A program made the translations under genes and the position numbers. Source: Planococcus halotolerans (GTDB taxonomy: Bacteria > Bacillota > Bacilli > Bacillales_A > Planococcaceae). Taken from it: a stretch of DNA of 64,000 bases. The notes beneath the pieces are model-generated. The model was not told where the DNA came from. It was given only the letters and a program-made list of their open reading frames with translations, and ran no database searches. Location of the stretch: the NCBI RefSeq assembly GCF_003289955.1, contig NZ_QLZR01000002.1, forward strand, positions 558,001-622,000. Reading direction: 5' to 3'. Shown here piece after piece: positions 27,584 to 36,104 of this stretch. Position 1 is the first letter of the stretch, and each line of letters begins with the position of its first letter.

Positions 27584-28018
27584 TTGCAGAAAGTCAAAAT
27601 CGCTGAAAGCGAACTCCAAAAAGAACAGGCCTTTGAAATCCGGCGCAAAGTTTTTGTAGACGAGCAGCAAGTGCCTCTGCATATTGAAATGGACGAGTAT
27701 GACGATGATGCCACTCATTTCGTTGGATATAACCTCCAACAGCCGATTGCTGCAGGACGTATCCGTGAAATTGAAAATGGCATCGGAAAAGTCGAACGGG
27801 TTTCTGTATTGCCCGAATTCCGAGGACAGCATGTTGGTGTTCTGATGATGGATGCGATGGAAAAACATGCACGCTCCGTTGGAATGTCGAGCCTGAAACT
27901 CAACTCACAGTCATACGCCATTCCATTCTATGAAAAATTGAATTACACCGTAACTTCTCCGGAATTCCTCGACGCAGGAATCCCGCACAGAACGATGGAG
28001 AAGAACCTGCATGCTTAA
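27584..28018 (+). CDS. yjcF: GNAT family N-acetyltransferase YjcF
   Basis: A 144-residue GNAT protein. The acetyl-CoA loop is in RVSVLPEFRGQHVGVLMMDAMEKHA (about residues 71-95, R/Q-x-x-G-x-G/A-like motif), followed by LKLNSQSYAIPFYEKLNYTV. It starts at TTG 27584, preceded by GGAG at the end of yjcG. The acceptor substrate is unknown. It is immediately followed by two mosaic repeat elements, so its 3' untranslated region is made of repeat sequence. Confidence 0.9.
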   Translation: MQKVKIAESELQKEQAFEIRRKVFVDEQQVPLHIEMDEYDDDATHFVGYNLQQPIAAGRIREIENGIGKVERVSVLPEFRGQHVGVLMMDAMEKHARSVGMSSLKLNSQSYAIPFYEKLNYTVTSPEFLDAGIPHRTMEKNLHA

Positions 28019-28020
28019 AA

Positions 28021-28140
28021 GAAAAGCGACAGCGCCCGTTTAGCCCCGACAAGCGCTGGAGGGCTTGGAAGTAATGGCGTTCTTTGCCATTGCAGCCAAG
28101 CCCGAAGCGACTCGAGGGGATGGGCCGCTGGAGTCTGGAC
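28021..28140 (+). repeat. mosaic intergenic repeat, copy A
   Basis: A 120-base element that starts GAAAAGCGACAGCGCCCGTT and ends GGGCCGCTGGAGTCTGGAC. It shares only its ends with copies B and C; its centre has a different hairpin (GCTTGG...CCAAGC enclosing AATGGC/GCCATT). It sits three bases after the yjcF stop and three bases before copy B. Confidence 0.85.
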
Positions 28141-28143
28141 AAC

Positions 28144-28264
28144 GAAAAGCGCAAGCGCCCGTTAAGCTCTGAAAGGCATAAGACGATTTGGCGGAGCGGC
28201 GTCTTTTCAGCCGCATAGCCAAAGTGGCTTATGACCCGAAGAGCTGGGCCGCTGGAGTCTGGAC
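28144..28264 (+). repeat. mosaic intergenic repeat, copy B
   Basis: A 121-base element, identical to copy C (50287-50407) at 115 positions by my count. It starts GAAAAGCGCAAGCGCCCGTT and ends with the shared GGGCCGCTGGAGTCTGGAC. The centre holds pairing arms AAGACG/CGTCTT and CATAAG/CTTATG. It lies directly after copy A in the same orientation. Confidence 0.9.
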
Positions 28265-28324
28265 AGCTATACGCTCTTACAGAGTAATTGCAAATATACA
28301 AAATTAAAACTTTTCTCCACTTAA

Positions 28325-28361
28325 AAAAATCCAGCCCCTTTTAAATAAGGGCTGGATTTTT
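28325..28361. terminator. bidirectional terminator between yjcF and fabI
   Basis: AAAATCCAGCCC and GGGCTGGATTTT form a stem flanked by A and T runs, placed between converging yjcF and fabI. Confidence 0.85.
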
Positions 28362-28403
28362 TATTTCATTCAGAAACCGATTTCTTTTTTCAATCCTGCA
28401 GAA

Positions 28404-29174
28404 TTACAGAACGTGATAGCCGCTGTCCACATGGATTGTCTCACCGGTAATGCCGCGTGACATTTCGCTGAACAGGAATACAGCTGTATCGCCGACTTCT
28501 TCAGGAGTCGTATTGCGGTGCAGCGGAGCTTTTTCTTCAATTTCATGCAAAATCGAGTTGAAATCGCTGACTCCTTTGGATGACAAAGTACGGATAGGGC
28601 CTGACGAGATGGCGTTGACACGAATATTGTGCTTGCCAAGATCCGCTGCCAAATAACGGACGGACATTTCAAGGGCGGCTTTTGCCACACCCATTACGTT
28701 GTAATTAGGCAGTACCCGCTCCCCGCCGATATACGTAAGGGCGACAATGCTGCCTCCTTCAGTCATTAACGGTTTAGCATATTTTGAAATGATGGTAAGT
28801 GAGTAGGAACTGATATTTTGTGCAAGCAAATAACCTTCCCGGGAAGTTTCTGAAAAATCTCCAGATAATTCTTCTGTCTTTGCGAAAGCGATGCAATGCG
28901 CCAGCCCATCGATTTTACCGGCTTGTTCCTTGATAGTGCCAAAACATTTTTCAACATCTTCGTCACTTGTAACGTCACATGGAAGAATTAGATCATGTTC
29001 GCCTTCGAGAGTCGCAACCAAGTCACGGACGGATTTTTCAAAACGTTCCCCGGCGTATGTAAAGATCAAGTTGGCGCCTGCCTGGTCCAGCGAACGGGCA
29101 ATCCCCCAAGCGATACTGCGTTTATTGGCCACTCCCATGATTACATACGTTTTGTCTTTTAATGATATAGACAT
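28404..29174 (-). CDS. fabI: enoyl-[ACP] reductase FabI
   Basis: A 256-residue NADH/NADPH-dependent enoyl-ACP reductase for the last step of fatty-acid elongation. Its cofactor motif is IMGVANKRSIAWGIA (about residues 13-27). The catalytic Tyr and Lys are in LPNYNVMGVAKAALE (Tyr-x6-Lys spacing, about 156-163), and YLAADLGKHNIRVNAISSGPIRTL follows. The start was set to the ATG at 29174, seven bases after AGGAGG; an ATG two codons earlier lies almost on top of the RBS. A FapR-type operator overlaps its promoter, which is embedded in the mgtE terminator. Confidence 0.95.
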   Translation of the reverse strand: MSISLKDKTYVIMGVANKRSIAWGIARSLDQAGANLIFTYAGERFEKSVRDLVATLEGEHDLILPCDVTSDEDVEKCFGTIKEQAGKIDGLAHCIAFAKTEELSGDFSETSREGYLLAQNISSYSLTIISKYAKPLMTEGGSIVALTYIGGERVLPNYNVMGVAKAALEMSVRYLAADLGKHNIRVNAISSGPIRTLSSKGVSDFNSILHEIEEKAPLHRNTTPEEVGDTAVFLFSEMSRGITGETIHVDSGYHVL

Positions 29175-29196
29175 TGTCATTCCTCCTGATTTCTGT

Positions 29197-29241
29197 TTAT
29201 TACCTGGTACTAATATTACATCATAAAAAAGAAAAGTGCAA
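29197..29241 (-). promoter_or_regulatory. fabI promoter with FapR-type operator
   Basis: On the minus strand TTGCAC (29241-29236) and TAATAT (29218-29213) lie 17 bases apart. They are followed directly by TTAGTACCAGGTAATAA (29213-29197), a close match to the FapR operator that represses lipid genes in Bacillus. The -35 lies inside the mgtE terminator stem. Malonyl-CoA would relieve repression if FapR is present elsewhere in the genome. Confidence 0.85.
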
Positions 29242-29255
29242 TTTGCACTTTTCTA
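29226..29255 (-). terminator. mgtE intrinsic terminator
   Basis: On the minus strand AGAAAAGTGCA pairs with TGCACTTTTCT, followed by TTTTTT. The stem overlaps the last codons of mgtE and the -35 of fabI. Confidence 0.8.
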
Positions 29256-30626
29256 AAGGTTGCTCAGGAATGTTGTTGCCAGCCCCAAGTATATTAAGAT
29301 TGAAATAATGTCATTCAGCGTAGTGATAAATGGACCCGATGCAACGGCTGGATCAATTTTCAAGCGGTGTATCAATAAAGGGATGAAAGATCCCGCGAGA
29401 GTGGCGACGAAAATGGAACCTGCCACAGCAGTTCCGACCAATAATCCGATCAGTAATTCCCCTTTCCAGAAATACACCAAACCAACGACCACCACACCGC
29501 AGACAAGACCAGTGATCAAACCGGTGCCTGCTTCACGGAACAGCAGCTTCATCTTGCTTTCTTCTTCTATATCTCCAGTTGCAATCCCGCGCACCGCAAC
29601 AGCCAGTGCCTGTGTACCGCTATTCCCTGCCATTCCGGCAATAAGCGGAATAAATACGGCCAGCAGAGCCACTTGATCCAAAGTGGATTCAAACATTCCC
29701 ATCAGGTTTGCGGTAAGCATACCAAGGAAAGTCAAAAGGATCAGCCAAGGGAGCCTTTTTTTCGCAGCGCTGAATGGGCCTCTGTCGAAATTATCCATAT
29801 CGGAAACAGCTGCCAGTTTGGAATAGTCATCAGAAGCTTCCTCATCCAGTACATCGATAATATCATCGACCGTAATGATGCCGAGGAGGTGATTCTGAAA
29901 GTCCACAACCGGCATCGCCAGGAAATCATAATCCTTGATCATGCGTGCTACTTCTTCCTGGTCTTCACCGACCGAAACACTTACTACCCGGTCATTCATG
30001 ATCGATTCTATCAAGGTGTCTTCCTCAGCGATGATGAGGTCGCGCAAGGTAACAATCCCTGCAAGCCGTTTCGCTTCATCTATGACAAAGACATAATAGA
30101 TGGTTTCTGCATCCGGTGCGGCGTTCCGCAAAATATTCATCGCAGACCGCACGGTGGAATTCTTCGGTATTGCGACAAATTCAGTGGTCATTATAGAACC
30201 TGCTGTATATTCTTCATAATGCAGCAGGTCTTTGATTTCCCTGGCTGAATCTTTGGGCATAATGGTGAGGTAGCTTGCCACCTGGTCTTTGGTAAGATTA
30301 TTCAAAACGTCTACCGCATCATCCCGGTACATAAAGGACAGAAGATCTGCGGCATACATGGAATTCATTTCTTTAAAGAGATTTTCGTATTCATCATCAT
30401 CCAATTCGATTGCCTCGAAAATATCCGCCATTTCCTTAGGAGAGAGATACTCGTAAAGCTTTTGGCGGGTTTCAAGTTCCGCCTTTTCATAAAAGCCCGC
30501 TTGGTCATATGGATGGTGGGAAAGGAATTCTTCCCTGAATTGCTCCAATTCCCCTTCTTCCAGCAACTGCATCAGCATTTCTTCATTCAATTCTTCATCA
30601 CGTACTGTTTGTTCTTCCAGCATCAT
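29253..30626 (-). CDS. mgtE: magnesium transporter MgtE
   Basis: A 457-residue Mg2+ channel. The N-terminal superhelical domain is at about residues 20-140 (MLLEEGELEQFREEFLSHHPYDQAGF, later PKEMADIFEAIELDD). Two CBS domains follow at about 140-260 (TTEFVAIPKNSTVRSAMNILRN, VVSVSVGEDQEEVARMIKDYDFLAMPVVD). Five membrane helices cover about 290-457, with LAVFIPLIAGMAGNSGTQALAVAVRG in the pore region. The start at 30626 (ATG-ATG) has AAAGGAGGGAG upstream. CBS domains sense cytosolic Mg2+ in this family. The gap before the divergent prpE is too short for an M-box leader, so Mg2+-riboswitch control is unlikely. Confidence 0.95.
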   Translation of the reverse strand: MMLEEQTVRDEELNEEMLMQLLEEGELEQFREEFLSHHPYDQAGFYEKAELETRQKLYEYLSPKEMADIFEAIELDDDEYENLFKEMNSMYAADLLSFMYRDDAVDVLNNLTKDQVASYLTIMPKDSAREIKDLLHYEEYTAGSIMTTEFVAIPKNSTVRSAMNILRNAAPDAETIYYVFVIDEAKRLAGIVTLRDLIIAEEDTLIESIMNDRVVSVSVGEDQEEVARMIKDYDFLAMPVVDFQNHLLGIITVDDIIDVLDEEASDDYSKLAAVSDMDNFDRGPFSAAKKRLPWLILLTFLGMLTANLMGMFESTLDQVALLAVFIPLIAGMAGNSGTQALAVAVRGIATGDIEEESKMKLLFREAGTGLITGLVCGVVVVGLVYFWKGELLIGLLVGTAVAGSIFVATLAGSFIPLLIHRLKIDPAVASGPFITTLNDIISILIYLGLATTFLSNL

Positions 30627-30722
30627 GGCTCCCTCCTTTCGAATTTGCGACACTCCGCTTTAGTAGTCTATACGTTACACTATAATTATGTATAGTGAAA
30701 TTTTTAATAATGAGGTGTTTTT

Positions 30723-31460
30723 ATGAAATATGACATTATTGGCGACATCCATGGTTGTTTTGATGAGTTGATGGAATTGCTTGAAAAACTGGGCTATACC
30801 TTTGAAAACGGAATTCATATCCATCCTGAAGGCAGGCTTCCCGCATTCGTTGGGGATGCTATGGACAGAGGCCCCTATTCGCTCAAGGTATTGGAATTAT
30901 TGTTCACAAGACAGGACAAAGGCACCCTTCTATATGCCCCGGGCAATCATTGCAATAAACTCTACCGTTTCATGAAAGGGAATTCCGTTCAACTGGCGCA
31001 TGGTCTGGAAATCACAATTGCCGAATGGCAAGCGCTGCCCAAAAAAGAGCAGCAAAAGTTCCGCAAACGCTATATCCGCTTTTACGAAGAATTGCCTCAA
31101 TATCTGGTGCTGCGTGATGATTTGATCGTAGCGCATGCCGGATTGAAACAGGGCATGATCGGCGAACCCATGAGCAAAAACATTAGGGTGTTCACCCTAT
31201 ATGGAGATATCACCGGGAAGTTCCATGCAGATGGCCGTCCAGTTCGCCGGGATTGGGCGAAATCCTATAAAGGCGAACCGTGGATCGTTTATGGCCACAC
31301 GCCTACCGAAGAGCCATATATTATCAACAGAACCGCCAATATCGACACAGGATGTGTTTTCGGCGGCACGTTGACTGCATTCCGTTTTCCAGAAAAAGAA
31401 CTGGTTTCCGTCCCATCAAAGCAACCTTACCAACCTGAACGCTTTCACCGTTTCATCTGA
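30723..31460 (+). CDS. prpE: PrpE-type bis(5'-nucleosyl)-tetraphosphatase / metallophosphatase
   Basis: A 245-residue metallophosphatase of the PrpE/ApaH type. The metal motifs are YDIIGDIHGCFDEL (residues 3-16), FVGDAMDRGP (about 41-50) and YAPGNHCNKLY (about 73-83), with VAHAGLK and YGHTP completing the site. B. subtilis PrpE hydrolyses diadenosine tetraphosphate asymmetrically and also acts as a phosphatase. Its 3' end overlaps the convergent RluA-type gene by eight bases, with no terminator seen between. Confidence 0.9.
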   Translation: MKYDIIGDIHGCFDELMELLEKLGYTFENGIHIHPEGRLPAFVGDAMDRGPYSLKVLELLFTRQDKGTLLYAPGNHCNKLYRFMKGNSVQLAHGLEITIAEWQALPKKEQQKFRKRYIRFYEELPQYLVLRDDLIVAHAGLKQGMIGEPMSKNIRVFTLYGDITGKFHADGRPVRRDWAKSYKGEPWIVYGHTPTEEPYIINRTANIDTGCVFGGTLTAFRFPEKELVSVPSKQPYQPERFHRFI

Positions 31461-32331
31461 TGAGCGCAGCCATATCTTCTCGGTTTGGCGATTCAAACAG
31501 GAGGCCTTCGCCTGTGACCGGATGGACCAGTTCCAATTCGCGGCAATGAAGAGCCTGGCGGCTGATTAAGTTCCTTGTTCCGCCGTATAAGTCATCTCCA
31601 ACAAGTGGATGATTGATGTGAGCGAGGTGTACACGTATTTGATGGGTTCGTCCGGTGTTCAGTTTCAGTTGGATATGGCTGAATTCCGGGTAGGCTTTCA
31701 GCAATTTGACTTCAGTTTCTGCGAACTGCCCATCGGCACGTACTTCCCTTTCGATGATACTGGAATTCTTTCTTCCTATCGGTGCAGTAATCGTAAATCG
31801 TTTTTGATCTATTTTTCCGTGGGCCAAAGCCTCATAGCGACGCGACATTTTTTTCTCCTGCTGCTGTATTGACAGCATATGATGGATATGGCGATTTTTT
31901 GCAATACAGACAAGTCCGCTGGTGTCACGGTCCAACCTCGTTGCAATATGCAAAGTCGCTGGAATTTCATTGTCTTCAAAATGTTTGGCCACTATATTCG
32001 CCAGGCTTCCGGAAGGATGTTCGCGGGAAGGGATGGTATTTTGCAAAGGCGGCTTGTCTACAATAAGAAGAGAGTCGTCTTCGAAGACTATCTTCAAGTC
32101 ACCACTCTCTGCCTGCAGTCCTTTTCCAAGCTCTTCCAACGGAAAAACAACGGTCACCGCATCTCCAGATTCCAAGGGATGCCTGACCGTCACTTCATTG
32201 CCGTTGACCAATATCTGTCCGCCGCCATATTTTACAGAAGCAAGCGTCCGCTTCGAAATGCCCCAATTATGCAAAGCTTCACGAAGCAGGCCTTTTTCAC
32301 CGGCAACATATTTCAATTCAAATGGTTTCAT
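31453..32331 (-). CDS. RluA-family pseudouridine synthase (YjbO-like)
   Basis: A 292-residue RluA-type synthase that isomerises uridines, probably in 23S rRNA. The N-terminal ~70 residues resemble an S4-like RNA-binding region ([35 protein letters not shown]). The catalytic motif is [19 protein letters not shown] with the Asp in RLDRDTSG (about 134-140). A C-terminal [25 protein letters not shown] block is conserved. The gene overlaps NAD kinase by four bases (ATGA), forming the yjbM-yjbN-yjbO operon seen in B. subtilis. Confidence 0.93.
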   Translation of the reverse strand: MKPFELKYVAGEKGLLREALHNWGISKRTLASVKYGGGQILVNGNEVTVRHPLESGDAVTVVFPLEELGKGLQAESGDLKIVFEDDSLLIVDKPPLQNTIPSREHPSGSLANIVAKHFEDNEIPATLHIATRLDRDTSGLVCIAKNRHIHHMLSIQQQEKKMSRRYEALAHGKIDQKRFTITAPIGRKNSSIIEREVRADGQFAETEVKLLKAYPEFSHIQLKLNTGRTHQIRVHLAHINHPLVGDDLYGGTRNLISRQALHCRELELVHPVTGEGLLFESPNREDMAALIR

Positions 32332-33134
32332 CGAGCTTCCTCGCTGTCGATAAAGGAATCATGGACCCGTCTCCAGAATGGGAACGGACGGAATCGTGCA
32401 AATCTTACTTTTTGGTCAGCCACTTTGTATTCGATCGAACGCACATCTTTATGAAGTAATTGAAGATGGTCGACCGTCACCATAAAGTCCGGCGCTTTTA
32501 CCGGACGAAGCGCACAACGATGATGCGACGGCAGCACGAGCGGAGAACCGACCGTCCGGAAAACCCGGTTATTGATGGAAGCCATTTCAGTCAATTGCAT
32601 CGCTTCAAGTGATGGGTGGATGATTGCACCACCAAGTGCTTTGTTATAGGCTGTGCTTCCTGAAGGCGTCGACATGCATAGGCCGTCTCCACGGAACCGT
32701 TCAAAATGGCTCTCATTCAAAAGCACATCCATAACCAGCGTTACATCCGGTGACTTTACAGTCGATTCATTCATCGCCAGATATACCGCAGGTTCTTCTT
32801 TATTGCGGTAATGGATACTTGTCTCGAGCAACGGATATTCGATGACTTCGTATTCTTTTTTGGCAATCGAAAGCACCAATTTTTCAATTTCAATCGGTTT
32901 CCAGTCAGCGTAAAAGCCGAGATGCCCTGTATGTATTCCGACAAACGCTACTGACGACAATTGGTCCGAGTATTTATGGAAGGCATGCAGCATTGTGCCG
33001 TCGCCGCCTATTGACAAGACAATATCCGGCTGCTCCTCATTCCACTCCATTCCGAAGTCAGTCAAATACGCACGTGCTTTGTCCATTAATTCATTTGATA
33101 AATCATCACTTCTCGACATTATGAAATATTTCAT
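32328..33134 (-). CDS. ppnK: NAD kinase
   Basis: A 268-residue NAD kinase making NADP from NAD and ATP. The GGDG nucleotide motif occurs in [15 protein letters not shown] (about residues 40-54), followed by [12 protein letters not shown] and the diacylglycerol-kinase-like fold through [19 protein letters not shown] (about 150-170). Its stop and start overlap the neighbours by four bases on both sides, so relQ, ppnK and the pseudouridine synthase form one tightly coupled operon. B. subtilis has a second NAD kinase (NadF/PpnKB) elsewhere; this one matches YjbN. Confidence 0.95.
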   Translation of the reverse strand: MKYFIMSRSDDLSNELMDKARAYLTDFGMEWNEEQPDIVLSIGGDGTMLHAFHKYSDQLSSVAFVGIHTGHLGFYADWKPIEIEKLVLSIAKKEYEVIEYPLLETSIHYRNKEEPAVYLAMNESTVKSPDVTLVMDVLLNESHFERFRGDGLCMSTPSGSTAYNKALGGAIIHPSLEAMQLTEMASINNRVFRTVGSPLVLPSHHRCALRPVKAPDFMVTVDHLQLLHKDVRSIEYKVADQKVRFARFRPFPFWRRVHDSFIDSEEAR

Positions 33135-33808
33135 CTCTTTGTTCTGCCTCCTTCTTGGTCCCCGGGAAAATGTGTTCTTGGCGAATCTTTAAATTCCGTG
33201 AAATAAGCCTGTGCTTCCTGGATTTCATCACGGATTTGCGACATTTCTTCATCAAGTTGAAACGCCGCTTCTGCTGCACGCTGCAGCCTCAGCTTTATTT
33301 CGTCCGGAAAAACTCCCTTGTATTTATAATTCAATGAATGCTCGATGGATGCCCAAAAATTCATTGCCAAAGTCCTGATCTGTATTTCAGCCAATATCAA
33401 TTGTTCCCCGTTGATGGTTTGAACGGGGTACTCGACAATCACGTGATACGACCGGTAGCCGCTTTGCTTTTCCCGTGAAATATAATCCTTTTCCTCGACA
33501 ATGCGAAGATCGTTGCGGTTCCTGAGTAAGTCGACAACCGTTTCAATATCTCCGACAAATTGGCACATCATCCGCAGCCCGGCAATATCCTGCAGTTCCC
33601 TCGCAAGCTCATCGGACGGCTCAAACGGTATGCCTTTTTCGAGCGACTTGTCATAAATACTGGCAATCGGTTTAACCCGGCCTGTTACAAACTCGATAGG
33701 CGAGTTGATATTATCCGTTTCATATAGTCTCCGCATGCCTTTAAACTTTATCTTGAGTTCATCGACTGCCTGTTTATAAGGCGCTAAAAATCGATCCCAT
33801 TGTCCCAT
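33131..33808 (-). CDS. small alarmone synthetase RelQ/YjbM ((p)ppGpp synthetase)
   Basis: A 225-residue single-domain (p)ppGpp synthetase. It has the core RelA/SpoT catalytic pattern: [80 protein letters not shown] and [22 protein letters not shown] (about residues 40-175). No hydrolase or regulatory domain is present, as in RelQ/SAS1 enzymes. The start at ATG 33808 is chosen because homologues begin with a segment like [15 protein letters not shown]; the RBS is not strong (GCGGGGGACC). A longer frame up to 33895 starts at TTG and would add 29 residues. The operon continues into NAD kinase. Confidence 0.9.
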   Translation of the reverse strand: MGQWDRFLAPYKQAVDELKIKFKGMRRLYETDNINSPIEFVTGRVKPIASIYDKSLEKGIPFEPSDELARELQDIAGLRMMCQFVGDIETVVDLLRNRNDLRIVEEKDYISREKQSGYRSYHVIVEYPVQTINGEQLILAEIQIRTLAMNFWASIEHSLNYKYKGVFPDEIKLRLQRAAEAAFQLDEEMSQIRDEIQEAQAYFTEFKDSPRTHFPGDQEGGRTKR

Positions 33809-33903
33809 AACCGGTCCCCCGCTTCCGTGTGCACACATCTTTTCCATTTTTTTAATCACATTATTTTGTACAATCCGCTTCGGCGCTTTGGACAAGGCTC
33901 CCG

Positions 33904-34092
33904 CAATAAGCCGAGAAGTACACTCGTCTTATTGCTTCGCCCAGTCCGGCGACGCGCCTGTGCTGTGGTCCACTTCTAGATATGGAGCAAAACAGCGAAG
34001 ACGCCTTGGGGAGCAAGCGAAGTGCTGAAATCCACTCGGGCGAAGACCCGAGTTAGTTCAGCGCGAGTCCCCGGCAAGCGAAGCTGTTTTGC
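33904..34092. repeat. large palindromic intergenic repeat
   Basis: Between relQ and the CYTH gene, CAATAAG/CTTATTG (33904-33934) is followed by a ~105-base imperfect palindrome bounded by GCAAAACAGC (33987-33996) and GCTGTTTTGC (34083-34092). Inside are GGGGAG/GTCCCC arms and a perfect ACTCGGG-CGAAG-CCCGAGT-type hairpin around 34040. It resembles the ubiquitous interspersed repeat of Bacillaceae whose arms carry GCGAAG and GGAAAGCGAAGC-like segments. No coding potential is evident. Confidence 0.7.
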
Positions 34093-34203
34093 GCAATATC
34101 GGCTTTTTACTTCACCTTGTATAGTGATATTTTAACACAGCACTGTCATTCGTTGCAGTTTGACTGGAATTATCCCATAATAAAATCAAGTGAGGTGCTG
34201 AAG

Positions 34204-34782
34204 ATGACTAAAGAACTTGAGATAGAGTTCAAGAATTTATTGACTCAGGAAGAATACATAAAACTGCTGGATTCCTTCGGATATAACCCAACTGACGCAC
34301 ATACCCAAATCAATCATTATTTTGATACAGCGGATTTTAAATTACGCGGCCAAAAGTCTGCGCTTCGTATACGGCAAAAAGGTGAAGCCTATGAATGTAC
34401 TCTGAAAGTGCCGGCTGAAAATGGTAATTACGAGATTACCGATACCCTTGATCAACAGCAGGCCGAAGACATCCTTGAAAAGCGTAATTTCGCTGCTGAA
34501 GAAGTTGCGGATGCCTTAAAAGAAATGGGCGTCCCTCCTGAAAACCTTGATATACTGGGCAGCCTGGCTACCCATCGCATTGAATTTCCTTACAGGAATG
34601 GTTTGTTGGTGCTCGATCATTCCGAGTATCATGGCATGGAAGACTTCGAGCTGGAGTATGAAGTGGAAGATTTTAATGAAGGCAAACAGAAGTTTCAGGA
34701 CCTGCTGACGGAATACAATATCCCTTCCCGTAAGACAGACAAAAAAATAGCCCGCTTCATGAAAGCGTCAAAAAAGGACTAA
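34204..34782 (+). CDS. yjbK: CYTH domain protein (YjbK-like)
   Basis: A 192-residue CYTH-superfamily protein. It begins MTKELEIEFKNLLTQEEYIKLL, with the alternating ELEIEFK motif on the first strand. YFDTADFKLRGQKSALRIRQKGEAYECTLK supplies the tunnel's basic residues (Arg and Lys, about 42-70). EYHGMEDFELEYEVEDF and DKKIARFM close the fold. CYTH enzymes act on triphosphates such as thiamine triphosphate or tripolyphosphate; this member's substrate is unknown. It is next to a (p)ppGpp synthetase gene (divergent), as in the B. subtilis yjb region. GAGGTG precedes the ATG. Confidence 0.88.
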   Translation: MTKELEIEFKNLLTQEEYIKLLDSFGYNPTDAHTQINHYFDTADFKLRGQKSALRIRQKGEAYECTLKVPAENGNYEITDTLDQQQAEDILEKRNFAAEEVADALKEMGVPPENLDILGSLATHRIEFPYRNGLLVLDHSEYHGMEDFELEYEVEDFNEGKQKFQDLLTEYNIPSRKTDKKIARFMKASKKD

Positions 34783-34908
34783 TAATAAGATAAAATTATT
34801 CAATCAAAACATTCTTATACCAATTTATGTAAATTGGTTAATCGATTTATTTGAGAAAATACTGTTCCGTTGTTAGAATGAATTTACAGCTACAGCAAAG
34901 GAGACATT

Positions 34909-35310
34909 ATGATGACTGGAAAACCTATACTTCCGTACGATGAAATCGGCGCGGAACGACTGTCTCAATTAGTGGACGCATTTTATGCACGCGTTGCTAT
35001 GCATCCAAAGCTTAAGCCCATATTTCCTGATGACTTAACAGAAACCGCCAGAAAGCAAAAGCAATTTATGACACAATACCTTGGCGGTCCCAATATATAT
35101 TCAGAAGAACATGGACATCCCAGACTTAAAGCAAGGCACAATCCTTTTCCCATTACACCAGAGCGGGCACAGGCCTGGCTTGAATGTATGAACGAAGCAA
35201 TGGACGAAATCGGATTAACCGGGAAATTCCGTGAAACCTTCTATAATCGGCTGGTCTTGACTGCTCACCATATGGTCAATGAGCCCGACAGTGAGGAGGA
35301 AATGGTTTGA
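34909..35310 (+). CDS. yjbI: truncated hemoglobin (group II, YjbI)
   Basis: A 133-residue 2-on-2 hemoglobin. It shows LVDAFYARVAMHPKLKPIFPDDL at helices B-E (Tyr in the B helix, FPDDL), FMTQYLGGPNIYSEEHGHPRLKARHNPFPITPERAQAWL with the proximal His in RHNPFPI (about residue 80), and LECMNEAMDEIGL. Group II globins bind O2 or NO. In B. subtilis yjbI is upstream of yjbH; here the yjbH start overlaps its stop codon. RBS AAAGGAGAC precedes ATG-ATG. Confidence 0.94.
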   Translation: MMTGKPILPYDEIGAERLSQLVDAFYARVAMHPKLKPIFPDDLTETARKQKQFMTQYLGGPNIYSEEHGHPRLKARHNPFPITPERAQAWLECMNEAMDEIGLTGKFRETFYNRLVLTAHHMVNEPDSEEEMV

Positions 35311-36104
35311 ATAACCTCGACTTGGCGAAAGAGATCTACGACAACCCGAACCCTGTAAAGCCTATGGAATTGTATGTTTTCTTAGATCCCCTCAATACGG
35401 AATGCTGGGAACTCCAATCCGTCATGAGGAAGCTCCAGATCGAATATGGCCATTATTTTTCAATGCGTGTAGTGCTCAGCACGAAATTATTCAATTTAAA
35501 CAGCCAGCAAAAAACCTCTTCGATTGCCACCGACAGCCTTACCCATCCGGTGCTGGCGTCAGTCGCAGTCAAAGCAGCGGAATTGCAGGGTAAACGTGCA
35601 GGCAATCAATTCCTGCATAAATTACAGGAACAGCTTTTCCTGAATACGCAAGATGTATCTTCCTATAAGGTGCTATTGGAAATTGCTGAAGAAGCAAATC
35701 TCGATCAGGAAGAATTCAAAAAAGATTTCCACTCCGTCCATACTGCAAAAGCTTTCCAATGCGACCTGCAGATTACTAGAGAGATGGAAATCACGGAAGT
35801 TCCGAGCATCGTCTTTTTCAATGAATGTATTGAAGATGAGGGTGTAAAAATTTCTGGACTGCATTCATATGATACTTATCTGACTATTCTTCAGGAAATG
35901 CTTGGCAGCGACACATTGAACCGACAGGCGCCACCGCCGCTCGAACAACTTTTTACTAAATACACAACGATTGCGACAAAAGAAATCGCTTCTATATATA
36001 ACATTTCGCATGAAACAGCAGAGCGGGAAATGAAAAAACAGATGCTCCAGCAAAAAGTTGAACGCATCAGCCTGCCCGATGAAACTTTATGGAAAATAAA
36101 ATAA
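35307..36104 (+). CDS. spxH: ClpXP adaptor SpxH (YjbH), cysteine variant
   Basis: A 265-residue thioredoxin-fold adaptor that delivers Spx to ClpXP for degradation. The N-terminal thioredoxin-like region (KPMELYVFLDPLNTECWELQSVMRKLQIEYG) carries Asn where homologues, as I recall, have the first Cys of DPLCPECW, so the CxxC redox pair is reduced to one Cys. The C-terminal LLEIAEEANLDQEEFKKDFHSVHTAKAFQCDLQITREMEITEVPSIVFFNE half is typical. It starts at TTG 35307 with AGGAGGAAATGG upstream, overlapping the globin stop. Spx and MecA, also in this window, belong to the same regulatory circuit. Confidence 0.92.
   Translation: MNNLDLAKEIYDNPNPVKPMELYVFLDPLNTECWELQSVMRKLQIEYGHYFSMRVVLSTKLFNLNSQQKTSSIATDSLTHPVLASVAVKAAELQGKRAGNQFLHKLQEQLFLNTQDVSSYKVLLEIAEEANLDQEEFKKDFHSVHTAKAFQCDLQITREMEITEVPSIVFFNECIEDEGVKISGLHSYDTYLTILQEMLGSDTLNRQAPPPLEQLFTKYTTIATKEIASIYNISHETAEREMKKQMLQQKVERISLPDETLWKIK

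Noticed and set aside
28019..28300. Possible CRISPR-like or tandem array
   Set aside because: Only two dissimilar 120-base units with no regular spacers; the third copy is 22 kb away.
30627..30722. Possible M-box Mg2+ riboswitch before mgtE
   Set aside because: Only about 96 bases separate mgtE from the divergent prpE, too short for the motif, and no M-box sequence was seen.
33809..33895. Long N-terminal extension of the small alarmone synthetase
   Set aside because: Homologues start near the [12 protein letters not shown] segment; the extension begins at TTG and has no typical sequence.
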